This document shows positions 11,201-23,400 of a stretch of DNA of 64,000 nt, piece by piece. How positions within the stretch are numbered: the first letter of the stretch is position 1; each line of letters opens with the position of its first letter. The stretch comes from Misgurnus anguillicaudatus. Taxonomy: Eukaryota; Chordata; Actinopteri; Cypriniformes; Cobitidae. The notes below the pieces were generated by a model, which did no database searches, was not told the DNA's origin, and saw nothing but the letters and a program-made list of their open reading frames with translations. A program made the position numbers and the translations under genes. The stretch spans positions 16,624,001 through 16,688,000 of the forward strand of contig NC_073359.2 of NCBI RefSeq assembly GCF_027580225.2. Direction: 5' to 3'.

Positions 11201-13842
11201 TAACAAATTAGTGTTTTATTATTTTAGAAATACACTTCCTACATTGGAAATATTCTTATTATTAATTGAATAGCTCAGAAGCCAGTAACAGTACCTTAGT
11301 TGTAAGATCATAGCTGCATGTTATACTGTAATAAGCTACATCTATTAACCAATCAGCATCAAGGACTGCACCTCTCCATTTTATTATTTGCAATATTGAC
11401 TTATTTACTGTACAATATCCTTTACATACTTACTATTCTGTAGAGTCAAGTAGCTGGTACTCTCTACGGCGACTGTAACAGTTCTTGATACCTGGGTCAG
11501 CCCAGAGTCGACGAATATGGTCGACATATTTTCTTTCCAACTGTGTCATCCGATTTATTTCCACTTCCTGAAACTGTTGGCTGTACACCTAAAGATATAA
11601 AAAGGAACATTTAAGTTTGGTTCATAAACAATTGTGGTCATTTTCCTATAATCCTGGTCTTATCTGAAAGGGGAACTGACACATCAATTGTATTCAAGTC
11701 AGGTGATTGCTTAGTGAACACAGTGAATTAATTATTATTATAAATGACTACACAGGTCACATTTTCAATGTTCTGAAGGCCTAAGTCAAAAAAGCATTGA
11801 AAACTTCAAACTTCAAATATATTAACTTGATTAATAATAACACCCCCTCTCACAGTCATTGTCTGACATTGAACTTTTCAGATATTCCCAGAGAGCAAGA
11901 GATTCCAAGTCTATTTTTATCTGGAGTCCGAACTTTCCATATAAATGTTTTACACAGGAACTAGGCCAAAACACTGCAGGAGTGTTTTATGAATATTTTT
12001 GATATTTAAAAAGGGGTTTAAATCCCAATCCCAAATATTTTACACTTCGGCTGTACACCTCATTCTGTTGGTTGGCATAGGGAATCTTCAGTGTGGTCAT
12101 AGCCACTGTCATTGCCTTCATAGCTGTGAAGATATTCTGGTAAACGAGTTTAGCATACGCACGTCTGTCTTCTTCCGAAAAACCATTCCCGTGAATTATC
12201 CTCATTTGTTTAATAAAAGTCGTCTTCCCACTTTCTCCAGTGCCTAAATTGAACAAGACAAAAGTAAATATTAAATTTAACAGAAAGGGGGGCAGGGAAA
12301 GAATGTCAAATGCTCATACACCAGTTCATGGCATGACAAAAATGGAGAAAAAGCATGCAGATAACAAATAATGGTGTATCTCAAAAACGCTCCTTAGGCT
12401 AAAATACTCATGTTTTTCTCGTGCACACTGGAATGTTATCTGTCCTGTCGCCAAAAAAGACATGAAAAGGAAAAGAGTAGGCTACTGCTAAAGTCATGCA
12501 GTACAGAAAAGCATGTCGTCTAGCGTGTTCGGATACTTTTTAAACTCGAGATGACATCAGCCAGTGTGCGAATTCCTCTGGTCTCCCTAAAGGTCTTCTG
12601 TGCTCTCTGAAACTATTTCTGTGTTGTTTTCGAATGTCATAGATAGTAATTTAACTAGGCAGGCATTAACAATTTATTGATGACTCACAGTAGTCCTCAG
12701 TTTAATCGCTGTTTTTGAAAAGCAAATATTTGACAGGCTAACAATCACCACATCAAATCAGTGTGAAAGGGCAGAGTAAGTTTGAATGGAATGTTACAGA
12801 CTACCGTGTTAAACTGCATAACACGAATACAAAACGTGCAAGATTGCTTCAAAGCATCATCACAAAACATCAGATAGTCCAGACACTGGCATGTTCTGAT
12901 GTTTTCGATTACTCATCGAGAATGTGTCTGTCAAGAGGCATCAGATAACAATCTTCAATAGATAAAAGATTAGACGTGCCATTTACAAATCTTTAGTAGC
13001 CTAAATAATAGCTAATGGACAGTTGATAGGACATGTGAAGCAGCCAGTATGATATGCTAGGCTTCATTATTCTGTGCTTTTAAACGGCATTTCTCACATT
13101 CTTGCGTAACTATTTTGCCTGTGGTTTCTGTGACAGAGTGACACCATATTGAGAGAGAATATAGACTTAAAAATTGTCACACTGCTGGACTATTAAAACT
13201 AAAAGGGGTGGTGATCCCCCCAGACAGGGATCATCTTAAGCCAGGACTAGGCCTTGGTTTAATTAGAAAATATAACTAGTTTTAACTAACATGCGGTAAT
13301 CAAAACGTTACTTGTGTGCATATTGAGGCAAAACAAAGAGCACTGATGTATTTCAAGATAAGTCAGTGCAAGTTGTTTTCAGTTTGGACAGCTCTTATTT
13401 ATTTTAGTATAGGACTAGTCATCTGTCCGGGAAACCGCTCTGATGGGTTAAAGATGGTTCACAACCTAAAATGGTGACTGGTTGTGACAACTAAAATATA
13501 GAAATTACCTTATACCGACATTTTAACCTATGAATAAGCTGTCAGTTACCCTTATTTAAATGTTCTATATGTGTTATTGCATAACTGTGAACATCTTGAG
13601 GTCCACATTTACAAAAATCGAATTTCTTTAGAGGATGTCCTTGGTGTTTATTATTGTGTTTACACATTTCAACGTAGAAGTGTAATCTCACCTAATAAAA
13701 GCACTTTGATCTCTCTGCGTTCTCGTTTCTTCTGCTCCGCCAGGACCCGTTTAATTTCATTGTGTACGGTGATAGCGCCCCTCTCATCTTCGGATAAGCA
13801 GCAGGTGCACGTCCTGTAGCACCATCTCCAACAGTTCCCCAT
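5083..13842 (-). CDS. gna15: gna15-like copy 4 (G-protein alpha, Gq class), 7 coding exons
   Basis: Coding exons in transcript order: 13842-13692, 12243-12059, 11588-11434, 10327-10199, 8400-8271, 7584-7431, 5285-5083. They total 1107 nt, 368 aa. The product should be a Gq-class alpha subunit that binds GTP, couples receptors at the plasma membrane and activates phospholipase C-beta. Visible motifs: Cys-rich N-terminus [15 protein letters not shown] (palmitoylation sites), P-loop [15 protein letters not shown] with the arginine finger, DVGGQ, NKMD, TCATDT. The C-terminus is KEYGVL, close to the Gq pattern. The ATG follows a CTATAG|GGGAG acceptor, so a 5' non-coding exon exists (donor at 14166). 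The closest relative in the array appears to be copy 3. All G motifs are intact. Odd: the exon 2 donor is GAG|GTGTAC, and the following ten bases copy the start of exon 3. Confidence 0.93.
5555..5937. mobile_element. piggyBac-type MITE, TTAA target
   Basis: Inverted ends: ggggtcgcacaccagacgca on the left; the inverse of gcgtcgggtgtgttcgaccc on the right. TTAA lies directly outside both ends (5551-5554 and 5938-5941), the piggyBac-type target duplication. It is in intron 6 of copy 4 and has no transposase. Confidence 0.7.
6204..6437. repeat. MITE 'aaggcggggtgcatga' (copy a)
   Basis: Ends aaggcggggtgcatgatttt and agatcatgcacccgcctt are inverted. A second copy at 58911-59139 is closely similar along its whole length, including 'gtcgggccgagtaccaaaac' and 'ggggtaggggcgtgtttgtt'. 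Confidence 0.7.
8786..9670. repeat. Composite fold-back element in copy 4 intron 4
   Basis: Ends taaagaaacacgccgacttt and aaagtcggcgtgttccttta are inverted. Inner blocks are also inverted ('aaataacaaggtcat' and 'atgaccttgttattt'; 'gggaactatattttcagaag' and its inverse). A later element sits inside at 9271-9545. A fragment resembling 9548-9610 also occurs at about 7022-7085. Confidence 0.65.
9271..9545. repeat. Nested MITE with 9-10 bp target duplication
   Basis: Begins atagatatgtataaaggcta and ends with its inverse. It is flanked by ggataaaagc (9261-9270) and ggataaaagg (9546-9555), a near-perfect target-site duplication showing insertion into the 8786-9670 element. Confidence 0.7.
10395..10490 (+). 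repeat. LINE/SINE 3' tail fragment
   Basis: The sequence 'aaaggcgctaaataaataaa' followed by tta-attg repeats resembles the 3' tail of fish L2-type LINEs and the SINEs that borrow it. It lies in intron 3 of copy 4. Assigned on tail sequence alone. Confidence 0.4.
12049..12058 (-). other. Splice-donor region copying the head of exon 3 (copy 4)
   Basis: Directly after exon 2 the intron reads GTGTACAGCC, identical to the first ten bases of exon 3 (11588-11579). The other copies have GTGAAG or GTAACC here. The donor GAG|GTGTAC is weak against the usual GTRAGT consensus. Confidence 0.75.
13205..13440. repeat. MITE with 'ccagacaggga' inverted ends (copy b)
   Basis: Same family as 2605-2830; the two share 'aggactaggcctt', 'ataactagttttaac' and 'attacttgtgtgca'-like blocks. 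It lies in coding intron 1 of copy 4. Confidence 0.7.
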
Positions 13843-14165
13843 CTCCCCTATAGGACAAAAATTATTTTAAAGAGCTCTTAAAACTAGGCAAACGTATTTT
13901 CCTAAGAACAAATAGGCTTATATGATAAATAACTTGTCTATATTAATGTATAATATCACAATGCGTGTATAAGTTAAGCGTACAGTGAAGCGCGGAACCA
14001 ACTCTTCTGTATTTTGATATCGGTTTTGAGGTCTTTGAGAAACCCAAACATATTTCACAATATCTGACTTCCCCCACGTGTACAAAGACTAATCCTAACA
14101 TACATTTCGAGTGCGAATATACATTTATCTACATTTTAAAGACACGAACGCAATTAATCACTCAC

Positions 14166-14330
14166 CTGCATTCGTCGTCACACCTGTACGGAGAGTTTTA
14201 CGTATTTACGAAACGCGATACATATTTTAGGCGAACAGCTTCTTTCTGTAAGTGTTTTTCCAAAAAAGTTTCTCCTAGGTGATTCTGTAAAGGTTACATC
14301 CTATTCCTGGCGTCAGACAGCTCTATACGC
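14166..14330 (-). promoter_or_regulatory. Copy 4 non-coding exon and proximal promoter block
   Basis: A donor AATGCAG|GTGAGTG at 14166 and the acceptor in front of the ATG at 13847 define a 5' UTR intron. The exon carries the motif TCGCGTTTCGTAAATACG (14218-14201). This is conserved in copies 2 and 3 at the same place, as is the 'gtacaggtgtg' next to the donor in copy 3. The transcription start cannot be fixed from sequence, so the outer border is approximate. Confidence 0.6.
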
Positions 14331-15089
14331 AATTTAGCTAAGTCCTCTTTAACTTCGGGCTCCTCTCCTCTGCTAAGTGAAAGCGCGCGTGGGCTGTGTC
14401 TCAAAGTTAGCTAGCTTCCTACCTAGACAACGGCTTGAGGCGCGAATAGGACATGTCCTGTGGTACAAACTTTTAGATTCACCATAAAGAAATTAATAAC
14501 GCTGCTGTCTCGACGCGTTTTAAACTTAACGTGACAGTGAAGACGCCTGTTATGTTTACACAAAGAAACAATAAATATAGATTGAATAGAAGAACGCGTC
14601 GCGTGTGAACGCCCCTTTATGCGCGTGTCCTGATTCAGCATTTCCAGGTGTGCTCCATGACATCATTTTTTAGCATGAACCTCACAAAATATACTGTCTA
14701 GGTAGGCATCTCACTAGGTTTTGAAACACAGCCATTGCTTTACAGTGGAATGCGCCCTGAGTCACTAAACTGTGGTTAAGCAGGTCTCAATTCGTATGGT
14801 GGATAATGTTACTATAAAGTAGATATGTCACTAAAATAGCATACCTTGTGAAGTTTACCAGAGCAAGTCACGACAAAACCCCCGTTCAAAATCTTAAAAA
14901 CTCTATATGGTTAACTAACAACGAAAATTAATGATATAATCGTGCCTCGAGCGCACAATTTACATCATCATCATGGCACTGATCTATAGATGAGCATATA
15001 TAGCCAATAAGCTCTTTTAAGTATTAAATTAAGGCAAAATAAATACTTGAAACCTGTTTTAGAAGTCAAAAGTGGTGTTAACTTGTTGA

Positions 15090-15260
15090 ATAGCTGTGCA
15101 GGTATTTGACACTCCTGTTTCTTGTGGCCTCTGTGGATGTCAATCTTTTGTCTTCACGTGCAGAACAGGTTTAGCAAGACTTTCATGACCAAACAGATAT
15201 TGAGATACTCCACATATTGCCATGGGAACCTGGTAAGTATGCCAAAGTCCCAAAGAGGAG
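15090..15260 (-). promoter_or_regulatory. Upstream block shared by gna15 copies 2, 3 and 4
   Basis: The block with 'gatgtcaatcttttgtctt', 'caggtttagcaagactttcatga', 'ttgagatactc' and 'gccatgggaacctggtaagta' recurs at 27695-27800 (copy 3). Its first part also recurs at 50298-50402 (copy 2). It lies 0.5-1 kb upstream of each non-coding exon. It may be a shared control element or simply duplicated DNA that has not yet decayed. Confidence 0.5.
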
Positions 15261-15269
15261 ATTGTTTTT

Positions 15270-17490
15270 ATTAATGTGGTAGCACATTGTACAAGTTAAA
15301 CTACTAACGTTTTAAAATAAGTATAGGGAGAAAAATATTAACATTTTAAAGTACACAGCTATAAAACAACTACTGTACAGGGAATTCCCAAAATAAAAAA
15401 CACCTTTCACAGGCAGTCACGGGTGAATCTGGGCTGTACTTGCATTAAAAAAAATAATAATAATTGTTGTGGATCTAGGAGGCCTCTGTCTGGTTTGAAC
15501 AATAACTTAATTTAGACTGCGAAAATGACTCGAGTTGAGACCCTCGCCTCGTTTAAAATGCGCCTCGCAAATGTTTGAGTTTATGGGTTGCTGCGCAGAC
15601 ATATATGTTTTATGACGTCACAGTATCGCGAGAGTCAGTCGAAAGCATGCGGAGCACTCTGCTCGCGCGGTACGCGTGATGTGTTTGAATATAGCACGAG
15701 CTCGAACACATGTAAGATAGCTGCCGTCACTCAGTAAAGAAGTAAGTTTTTAGAAATATGTTCTGTGTTTTTGGGAATATTCGCACATATTTTGTATAAA
15801 TATAAGCATGGTAGCAGAGGTAAAAATATATTGTGGTTGTTTAATGCTTCGCCGTCACAGTTTCGCAGTTTCTAGCTTTTCTGTTCCATGAAATAACCAC
15901 ATAGTGTCATCGAGGCATTTTTTTATTATACAATTAAATCAGATTATACGATTATTAAAATAAATTAACAAAGGCTTTGTTAAAAATAATGATTCAGGTT
16001 TAAGAAGTAACTATAGGCCTATCATTACAGGTTTAAGGAGATGTTAAGACCCACAGTGAACTTCATAAACATACCACGCTTCATAAACTGTTGTCATTTT
16101 AGTGAGACACCAGCGCCCCCTACAGACCAACTTACAACTCCACTGATGCACTACCACCAAAACAAACTGATGGGTATGTGTGTTTATTTATCATTTCTAC
16201 CAATTCCAAGAAAAAACACACTTAACTGTGATGGCCAACTGTTTGTGATGGGACATGTAATCGAAGAACTAATATAGCTACTTGACTTAGTAAGTAAACG
16301 ATGATGTAAGACAGTTATTGAGTCCAATAAAAGTTTAAAGTAAATTTGTCTGCTTGCTGCTTCATACAAGTCAACGTTGTTATTGATATTATTACTTGCT
16401 ATTTCATCTTGACTTTTATTCATTGTCAGGATATGAATTTTTGATATCAACAATTTAGTTTACACAAGTTAAAATTTTAATTCTTGATATCAAGAATGTA
16501 TTAACTATTGACAATGGTTAATCATATTTTGAATTACATTTCCACTAGTAAAAACATGCATTCTTGAAATTAACAATGACATCATTACTTGCAGAAATAT
16601 GCATTTTATACTGTTGCACGTGTAATTCAATAAAGATTCATTAAATGCTTTGGAATTATTGAATTGCTTTTAATGACTTTAAATTAAATGTTTCAGACTG
16701 AATAGTCATAAACACATGCTTTGTGAATTGTTTTAAAATGTGTACAACTGTCTATTTTACATTTGGTCATTCAATTATTCAATATAGAAAATGTATTCTC
16801 TGTCTTATGAACTAGATGGTCATGAGATGTTGTTGGTTGGAGTAAGCTGGCTGCTTGGTTAGAACAAGACCTCACTGTATTAGTAGTGAATACATAATAT
16901 TCTGCTATGTGCGTATTAAGCTACTATATGTGTGCTATGTGTGTAAGGTTCCCATTGTATTTAAGCTATATATCTTCTGAAAAATATATCACCATACTCA
17001 TATTGAAAATATGTTTAACATATGAATTAACTGTTTAATAAAATCGTAAATATAGCCTCTAGTTTATTATGGCATTTATAATGTTCCTATTAAAAATTAT
17101 ACACATTTTTCCCCCTTTGACTGTAATGAAAGTTGGTTTATTGGCCACATATTAAAATATGAAAAAAATCCAGTACTGTTTTAAACAACAACATTAATAC
17201 GTTAATAAAGGCAATGCAAATAATAACTTAATTACTGCTAGAGCTTCATCCATCTCTGAACTAGTGCAGCGTCCCAATTCGCATACCATCTGTCCTAAAT
17301 AGTATACTTTTGACTTACTGCCACACTACAATAAAATAAGCAAGGGTTGCAAACACCCTAGACAAGGATTAACAATAACCAGCATCCTTTGCAAAATATA
17401 TGTAGGTCTATGAATTAGACTTACTACAAAACCAGAAGCAAAAGCAAGATCGGTGAAAGGTTTAGTGCTTCATTGGTGAATTTTGGGCCA
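15270..17490. other. Spacer between copies 3 and 4
   Basis: No gene is seen. Short blocks match the DNA upstream of copy 2 (for example 'gtgagacaccagcgccccct' near 16100 and its partner near 50690), so the duplicated unit extended at least about 2 kb upstream of the gene. A tttatt at 17137-17142 reads AATAAA on the minus strand and can serve copy 3. Confidence 0.5.
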
Positions 17491-17492
17491 GT

Positions 17493-20400
17493 TTAGAGAA
17501 CTGCATATGTCTTCAGCACGTTAACAAATACTGTCTTTTTTACATCATTAAAAACATTCTGGATGTTATCTGTGTCCGTGGCACAGGTGAAGTGGGAGTA
17601 GATGTCTTTACAGTCTTTGTTCTCAACATTGGTGGCCTTCTGTTTATAAATCTTTAAGATGAACTCCATGGCTTCCTTTGAGTCCTGACGTTTCCCTGAT
17701 GGTGGCATCAAAGCAAAGAGAAGGACAGGGGTTAGCATAAGCTTGGAATGCAAGAGCTTTTATGGTAACACTAACAAGATAATTTATTAACACTAGTTAA
17801 TGCATTACACCATATATTTTTACATCATTTATCAGTTTTTATTATTGTTAGTTAATACAATTGTGTCTTGACTTGTCAACATATGCATCAAGATGTCACG
17901 AGACATCTGAAAACCAATGAAAATTCAACATTTTTTACATGCCGCCATATTTGAATATAGAGCTTTTAGAGTGTCTATTTACACTACACACATGTCATAA
18001 CCATTTTTTCTTCTCACAAAGCTATTGTTTTGCATCATAAGACATTTATTAACTTCCTGAAGTCATATTGTACTACTATGATGGATAAAGGGTGTGCTTC
18101 TAAGAGTTTTAAAACGTTGAACCCAGGTAAAAAAGCAAGGAAGAAAGAGGCAAGCTATTTTTATTTTTTATTTCTAGTCAACGCTAGAGTAGCAGAGTGT
18201 TATAATGCCATTTATTTATAATTAAAAAACTTAACTTAATGTAAGGTTTTCAGTGTTATAATTTATTGTTTTTTTATTGTTATAAGTTATTGTTATTGTT
18301 AAATGTTCATTTACACTGTAAAAAAATTCCGTAGAAATTTCAATGTTATTGCAGCTGGGTTGCCTGTAATTTACAGTAGATTTACATTTATGTTATTTAC
18401 TAGCAAGAGTTTGTTCAAAGTTAAATACATTTTAAATATTAACATGTATTTACCTTTACAGAATAAAGCTATACAATTACAGCCTCATGCAAAGCATTCT
18501 GGGAACCAGAAATCATCATCAACCTTTTTCTGTTTTTTGCTTCAAATTTTGTTTCCCAGAATGTTTTGCTTGATGCTGTTTTTTAGTTTTACTCTGTAAA
18601 GACAAAGACTTGTAAATGTTTAATGTTCATATAACTTGTTGGCAGTAAAAAAACATAAATTTAAATCTACGGAACGTTACCGGCAAGGCGGCAACCCAGC
18701 TGCAATTTCTACGAAATTTTTTTACAGTGTAGTTAATGACTGTTAATGACAAATTTAGTTTTTTTAGATCATTTATTATGTTATACAACCCTGTTTCTGT
18801 TATCTTCTCTGTCTCTGCAGACAACAAGCATTGTATAAATTCAATGCTGTGAAGGTAATTTAGTAAGCAGTAATTTGTACATACAGTGAGGAATATAAGT
18901 ATTTGAACATCCTGCTATTTTGCAAGATCCACCACTTAGAAATCATGGAAATCATGTCTTTTAATGTCTCTTTGGTCTTGGCCATGTTAGTAGTTGGATT
19001 CTTACTGATATATGTATGGGGTGGACAGGTGTCTTTATGCAGCTTACGACCTCAAACAGGTGCATCTAATTTAGGATAATAAATGGAGTGGAGGTGGACA
19101 TTTATGATTTTAAAGGCAGACTAACAGGTGTTTGAGGGTCAGAATTCTAGCTGATAGACAGGTGTTCAAATACTTATTTGCAGCTGTATCATACAAATAA
19201 ATAGTTAAAAAATCATTAAAAAAAAACTTTTTTTAGATTATGTCTCTCACAGTGGACAAGTGGGAGAACTTGAAAAATAGCAGGGTGTTCAAATACTTAT
19301 CTTCCTCACTGTATGTTACAAATTAATTAGGATAAATTTGTAAATTGTACAAAAAAAAAAAAATAAACACCACCCTAACCCTAATGTCACAGGGGAAAAA
19401 ACGAATTGTACAAAAACATAATTCTTATAAATAAGCCACCTAGTAAAATACGTATGAATTGCCATGAGATTGTGTTAACTTAACATTGCTGAAAAATCTT
19501 TCTGTTCATACCTTTGAAATCTGGGAAGTATGTTTGTAAGTCTGACATCTGGATCTTTTCCTCCAGGATGTCCGTTTTGTTTAGAAAAAGGATAATAGAT
19601 GCATTGGTGAACCACGGCGAGTGGATGATGGTGTAAAACAGCGACAAGCTCTCCTTCATGCGGTTCTGTTGAGTTTACAGCAAAAGTAAATTGCAATTTA
19701 GCATAAAAACAAACCATATTTAAAAACAAACCAAGGTGTTAAATAATAAGAAAATATACACTGTGTATTTTAAATTGACTCTTGTCTCTATGCCGGTTGA
19801 TTTTAACTCACTTCTTTGTCGTTCTCCTCCAACACTTGGTCATACTCGCTGAGAGAGGCTAAAAATATGAGAGATGTCACGTTCTCAAAGCAGTGGATCC
19901 ATTTTCTCCTTTCTGACTTCTGGCCACCCACATCAACAATCCTTTAAAAATAGTAACAGGACAGAAATTAGGTTAAATAAGTCATTCTTGGAAGTTTTTA
20001 TTAAAAACGGAATAACCAGCACCTAGTGCCAGAGCCTGTAGTTTACTTCTACTTCCTTTTAGCCATATAGCAATCCTGTCTTTCGTCTCTTTATCTGAAT
20101 GAAACTGGTTAAATGACTTTTTTACTCTGTATTTACAGTGAGGAAAATAAGTATTTGAACACCCTGCTATTTTGCAAGTTCTCCCACTTAGAAATCATGG
20201 AGGGGTCTGAAATTGTCATCGTAGGTGCATGTCCACTGTGAGAGACATAATCTAAAAAAAAAATCCGGATATCACAATATATGATTTTTTTAAACTATTT
20301 ATTTGTATGATACAGCTGCAAATAAGTATTTAAAGACCTGTCTATCAGCTAGAATTCTGACTCTCAAAGACCTGTTAGTCTGCCTTTGAAATGTCCACCT

Positions 20401-23400
20401 CCACCCCATTTATTATCCTAAATTAGATGCACCTGTTTAAGGTCGTTAGCTGCATAAAGACACCTGTCCACCCCATACAATCAATAAGAATCCAACTACT
20501 AACATGGCCAAGACCAAAGAGCTGTCCAAAGACACTAGAGACAAAATTGTACACCTCCACAAAGCTGGAAAGGGCTACAGGGAAATTGCCAAGCAGCTTG
20601 GTAAAAAAAATTTCCACTGTTGGAGCAATCATTAGAAAAAAGAAGAAGCTAAACATGATTGTCAATCTCCCTCGGACTGGGGCTCTATGCAAGATCTCAC
20701 CTCGTGGGGTATCAATGATCCTAAGAAAGGTGAGGAATCAACCCAGAACTACACGGGAGGAGCTGCTCAATGACCTGAAAAGAGCTGGGACCACCATTTC
20801 CAAGGTTACTGTTGGTAATACACTAAGACGTCATGGTTTGAAATCATGCATGGCACTGAAGGTTCCCCTGCTTAAACCAGCACATGTCCAGGGCCGTCTT
20901 AAGTTTGCCAATGACCATTTGGATGACTCAGAGGAGTCATGGGAGAAAGTCATGTGGTCAGATGAGACCACAATAGAACTTTTTTGTCATAATTCCACTA
21001 AAAGTGTTTGGAGGAAGAAGAATGATGAGTACCATCCTAAGAACTGAACACCATCCCTACTGTGAAGCATGGGGGGGTAGCATCATGCTTTGGGGGTGTT
21101 TTTCTGCACATGGAACAGGGCGACTGCACTGTATTAAGGAGAGGATGACCGGGGCCATGCATTGCGAGATTTTGGGAAACAACCTCCTTCCTCTTACTTA
21201 GAGCATTAAAGATGGGTTGAGGCTGGGTCTTCCAACATGACAATGACCCGAAGAACACAGCCAGGATAACCAAGGAGTGGCTCTGTAAGAAGCATGGCCT
21301 AGCCAGTCTCCAGACCTAAACCCAAAGAGAATCTTTGGAGGGAGCTCAAACTCCATGTTTCTCAGCTACAGGCCATTGATATTCAGTTGCTGATGTGCTC
21401 TGAATGGTTTCTTTATGTTGCTATGTTCTGGGTGGTTTGCTCGGGGTTCACAATATCTAGTTTAGGCTTACCATTTTCATTTAGGAGGGGTTAAACTTTT
21501 ATTCTCTTGGCAAAAACACACAAACAAATAGGATACGTTGGATGAAGAGATACAGTAAATGACATGTGAAAATGTAATTTTGGTCTGAACAATAGCTGTT
21601 AGTGATTTATTTACTGTACCTGAGGTTCAGCTTGTCTGTACTAAAGGAATAGTCAGAGATGCCTGTGGTGGGAAACCGGACTCTGAGCACATCTTGAGCC
21701 GTAGGGATGTAGTCTTCAGATGCAATACGGTCTAAATTTGTCATGTAGCTAAAAAAACATACACCAACACATTAAGTAATGTAATTTTAAAGGGATATCA
21801 CATCTGGTTAATAACAAACCAAAAAGAGCATATGTCACACACCCCTCCTGATCTCACTCTACTGGCTACTGATCAAATTCAAGTCTCTATGGCTTTCAGG
21901 ACCATAACTGGATCTGCTCACTCATATCTCAATATGGTCCTACAAAATGATGTTCCCGTCTATAATATATGATTAGGGGCAGTAGTGGTAAGAGTTGAAG
22001 CTTAGTTAGGGGCAGCCTAGAGGTTAGAGAGTCGGGCTTGTAACACGACAGTTGCCAGTTTGAGTCTCACAGCTGGCAGGTTGTGAGGTGTCCTTGAGCA
22101 AGACACCCCGTGCGCTACCCAAGCGCTGCATTGATAGCTGCCTACTACACCGTGTGTGTCTGTGTGTTCACGACTTGCAGTGTGTGTGTTCACTACTGGG
22201 ATGGGTTAACTTTTCCAACTTGACAAACATGCACTTTCACTTTAGTAAACCCTAACCTCCAACTATCCACTGTTTTACTTAGTTTAACATTGCTGCGAAT
22301 AATATTATAAAAAAATTCATGCTGATTACTGTTCCAACCTGTAAACGTAGCCAACAGACCAATCAGCATTAGGGACTGAAACTGATGTTACATCATTGGC
22401 AATACTGGTCATCTAACTATATAAATATTTCTTACATCTTAAGCATACTTACTATTCTGTAGAGTCCAGTAGCTGGTACTCTCTACGACGACTGTAACAC
22501 AATTTGATACCTGCGTCAGCCCAAAGTCGACGAATAGCTACAGCATACATTTTGTTTAAATGTGTCATCTGATTTATTTCCACTTCCTGAAATTGTTGGC
22601 CGTAAACCTAAAGATGTAAAAAAGGAACAATTTAAGTTGGTTTAAAAATGTTGAAAGTTCGACACTGGTTTTATCCTTTAATTGAAACTTTGAAAATTAA
22701 AAGTGAGTTATTCGCAACATTGCATGACATCATCTCTTTCAGATATTTGCAAAGATATTAGGATGAGATTATCAAAAACAGCAGTTAACTCAACATTTCT
22801 TGTAAATTGTGTTACACAGACATCAGGCCAAAGTTTTAAACAATTGTAAGGGGTGAAATCACTTCACCTCATTTTGTGGGTTGGCATAAGGAATCTTCAA
22901 GGTAGTCATAGCCCCTGTCAATGCCTTTGAAACTGTGAAGATATTCCTGTAAACCAGTTTAGCAAAAGAACGTCTTTCTTCCTCCGAAAAACCATTTCCA
23001 TGAATTATCCTCATTTGTTTAATAAAAGTTGTCTTTCCACTTTCTCCAGTGCCTAAATTAAACAAGAAAAAAGTTGTCACAGGAGCGGTACTTTTTCAAA
23101 AAGTACATGTTTGTACCTAAAAGGTACATACTGGTACATCAAAGGTACATATCTGTACCTAAATGGTACATATTAGGACCTTTTTAAAAGGTACAGTCCC
23201 AGTTACAAAACAGTACAACTTTTGTACCTTTTTTTTGAGAGTGTGAGAAAATATTAAATTAAAAGTGCAAGGAAAGAACATTATGCACTATTTGCCTAAA
23301 TATAACTGTAAATTAAAATCAGGTTGTGGCATTACAAACATGAAAAAAGAGGCATGCAACGTATAGTGGTGTATTCCAAACAAAAAGTAAAAGAGAAAAG

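Noticed and set aside
22005..22080. Possible tRNA gene
   Set aside because: A- and B-box-like blocks are present, but no cloverleaf can be closed and a SINE body follows.
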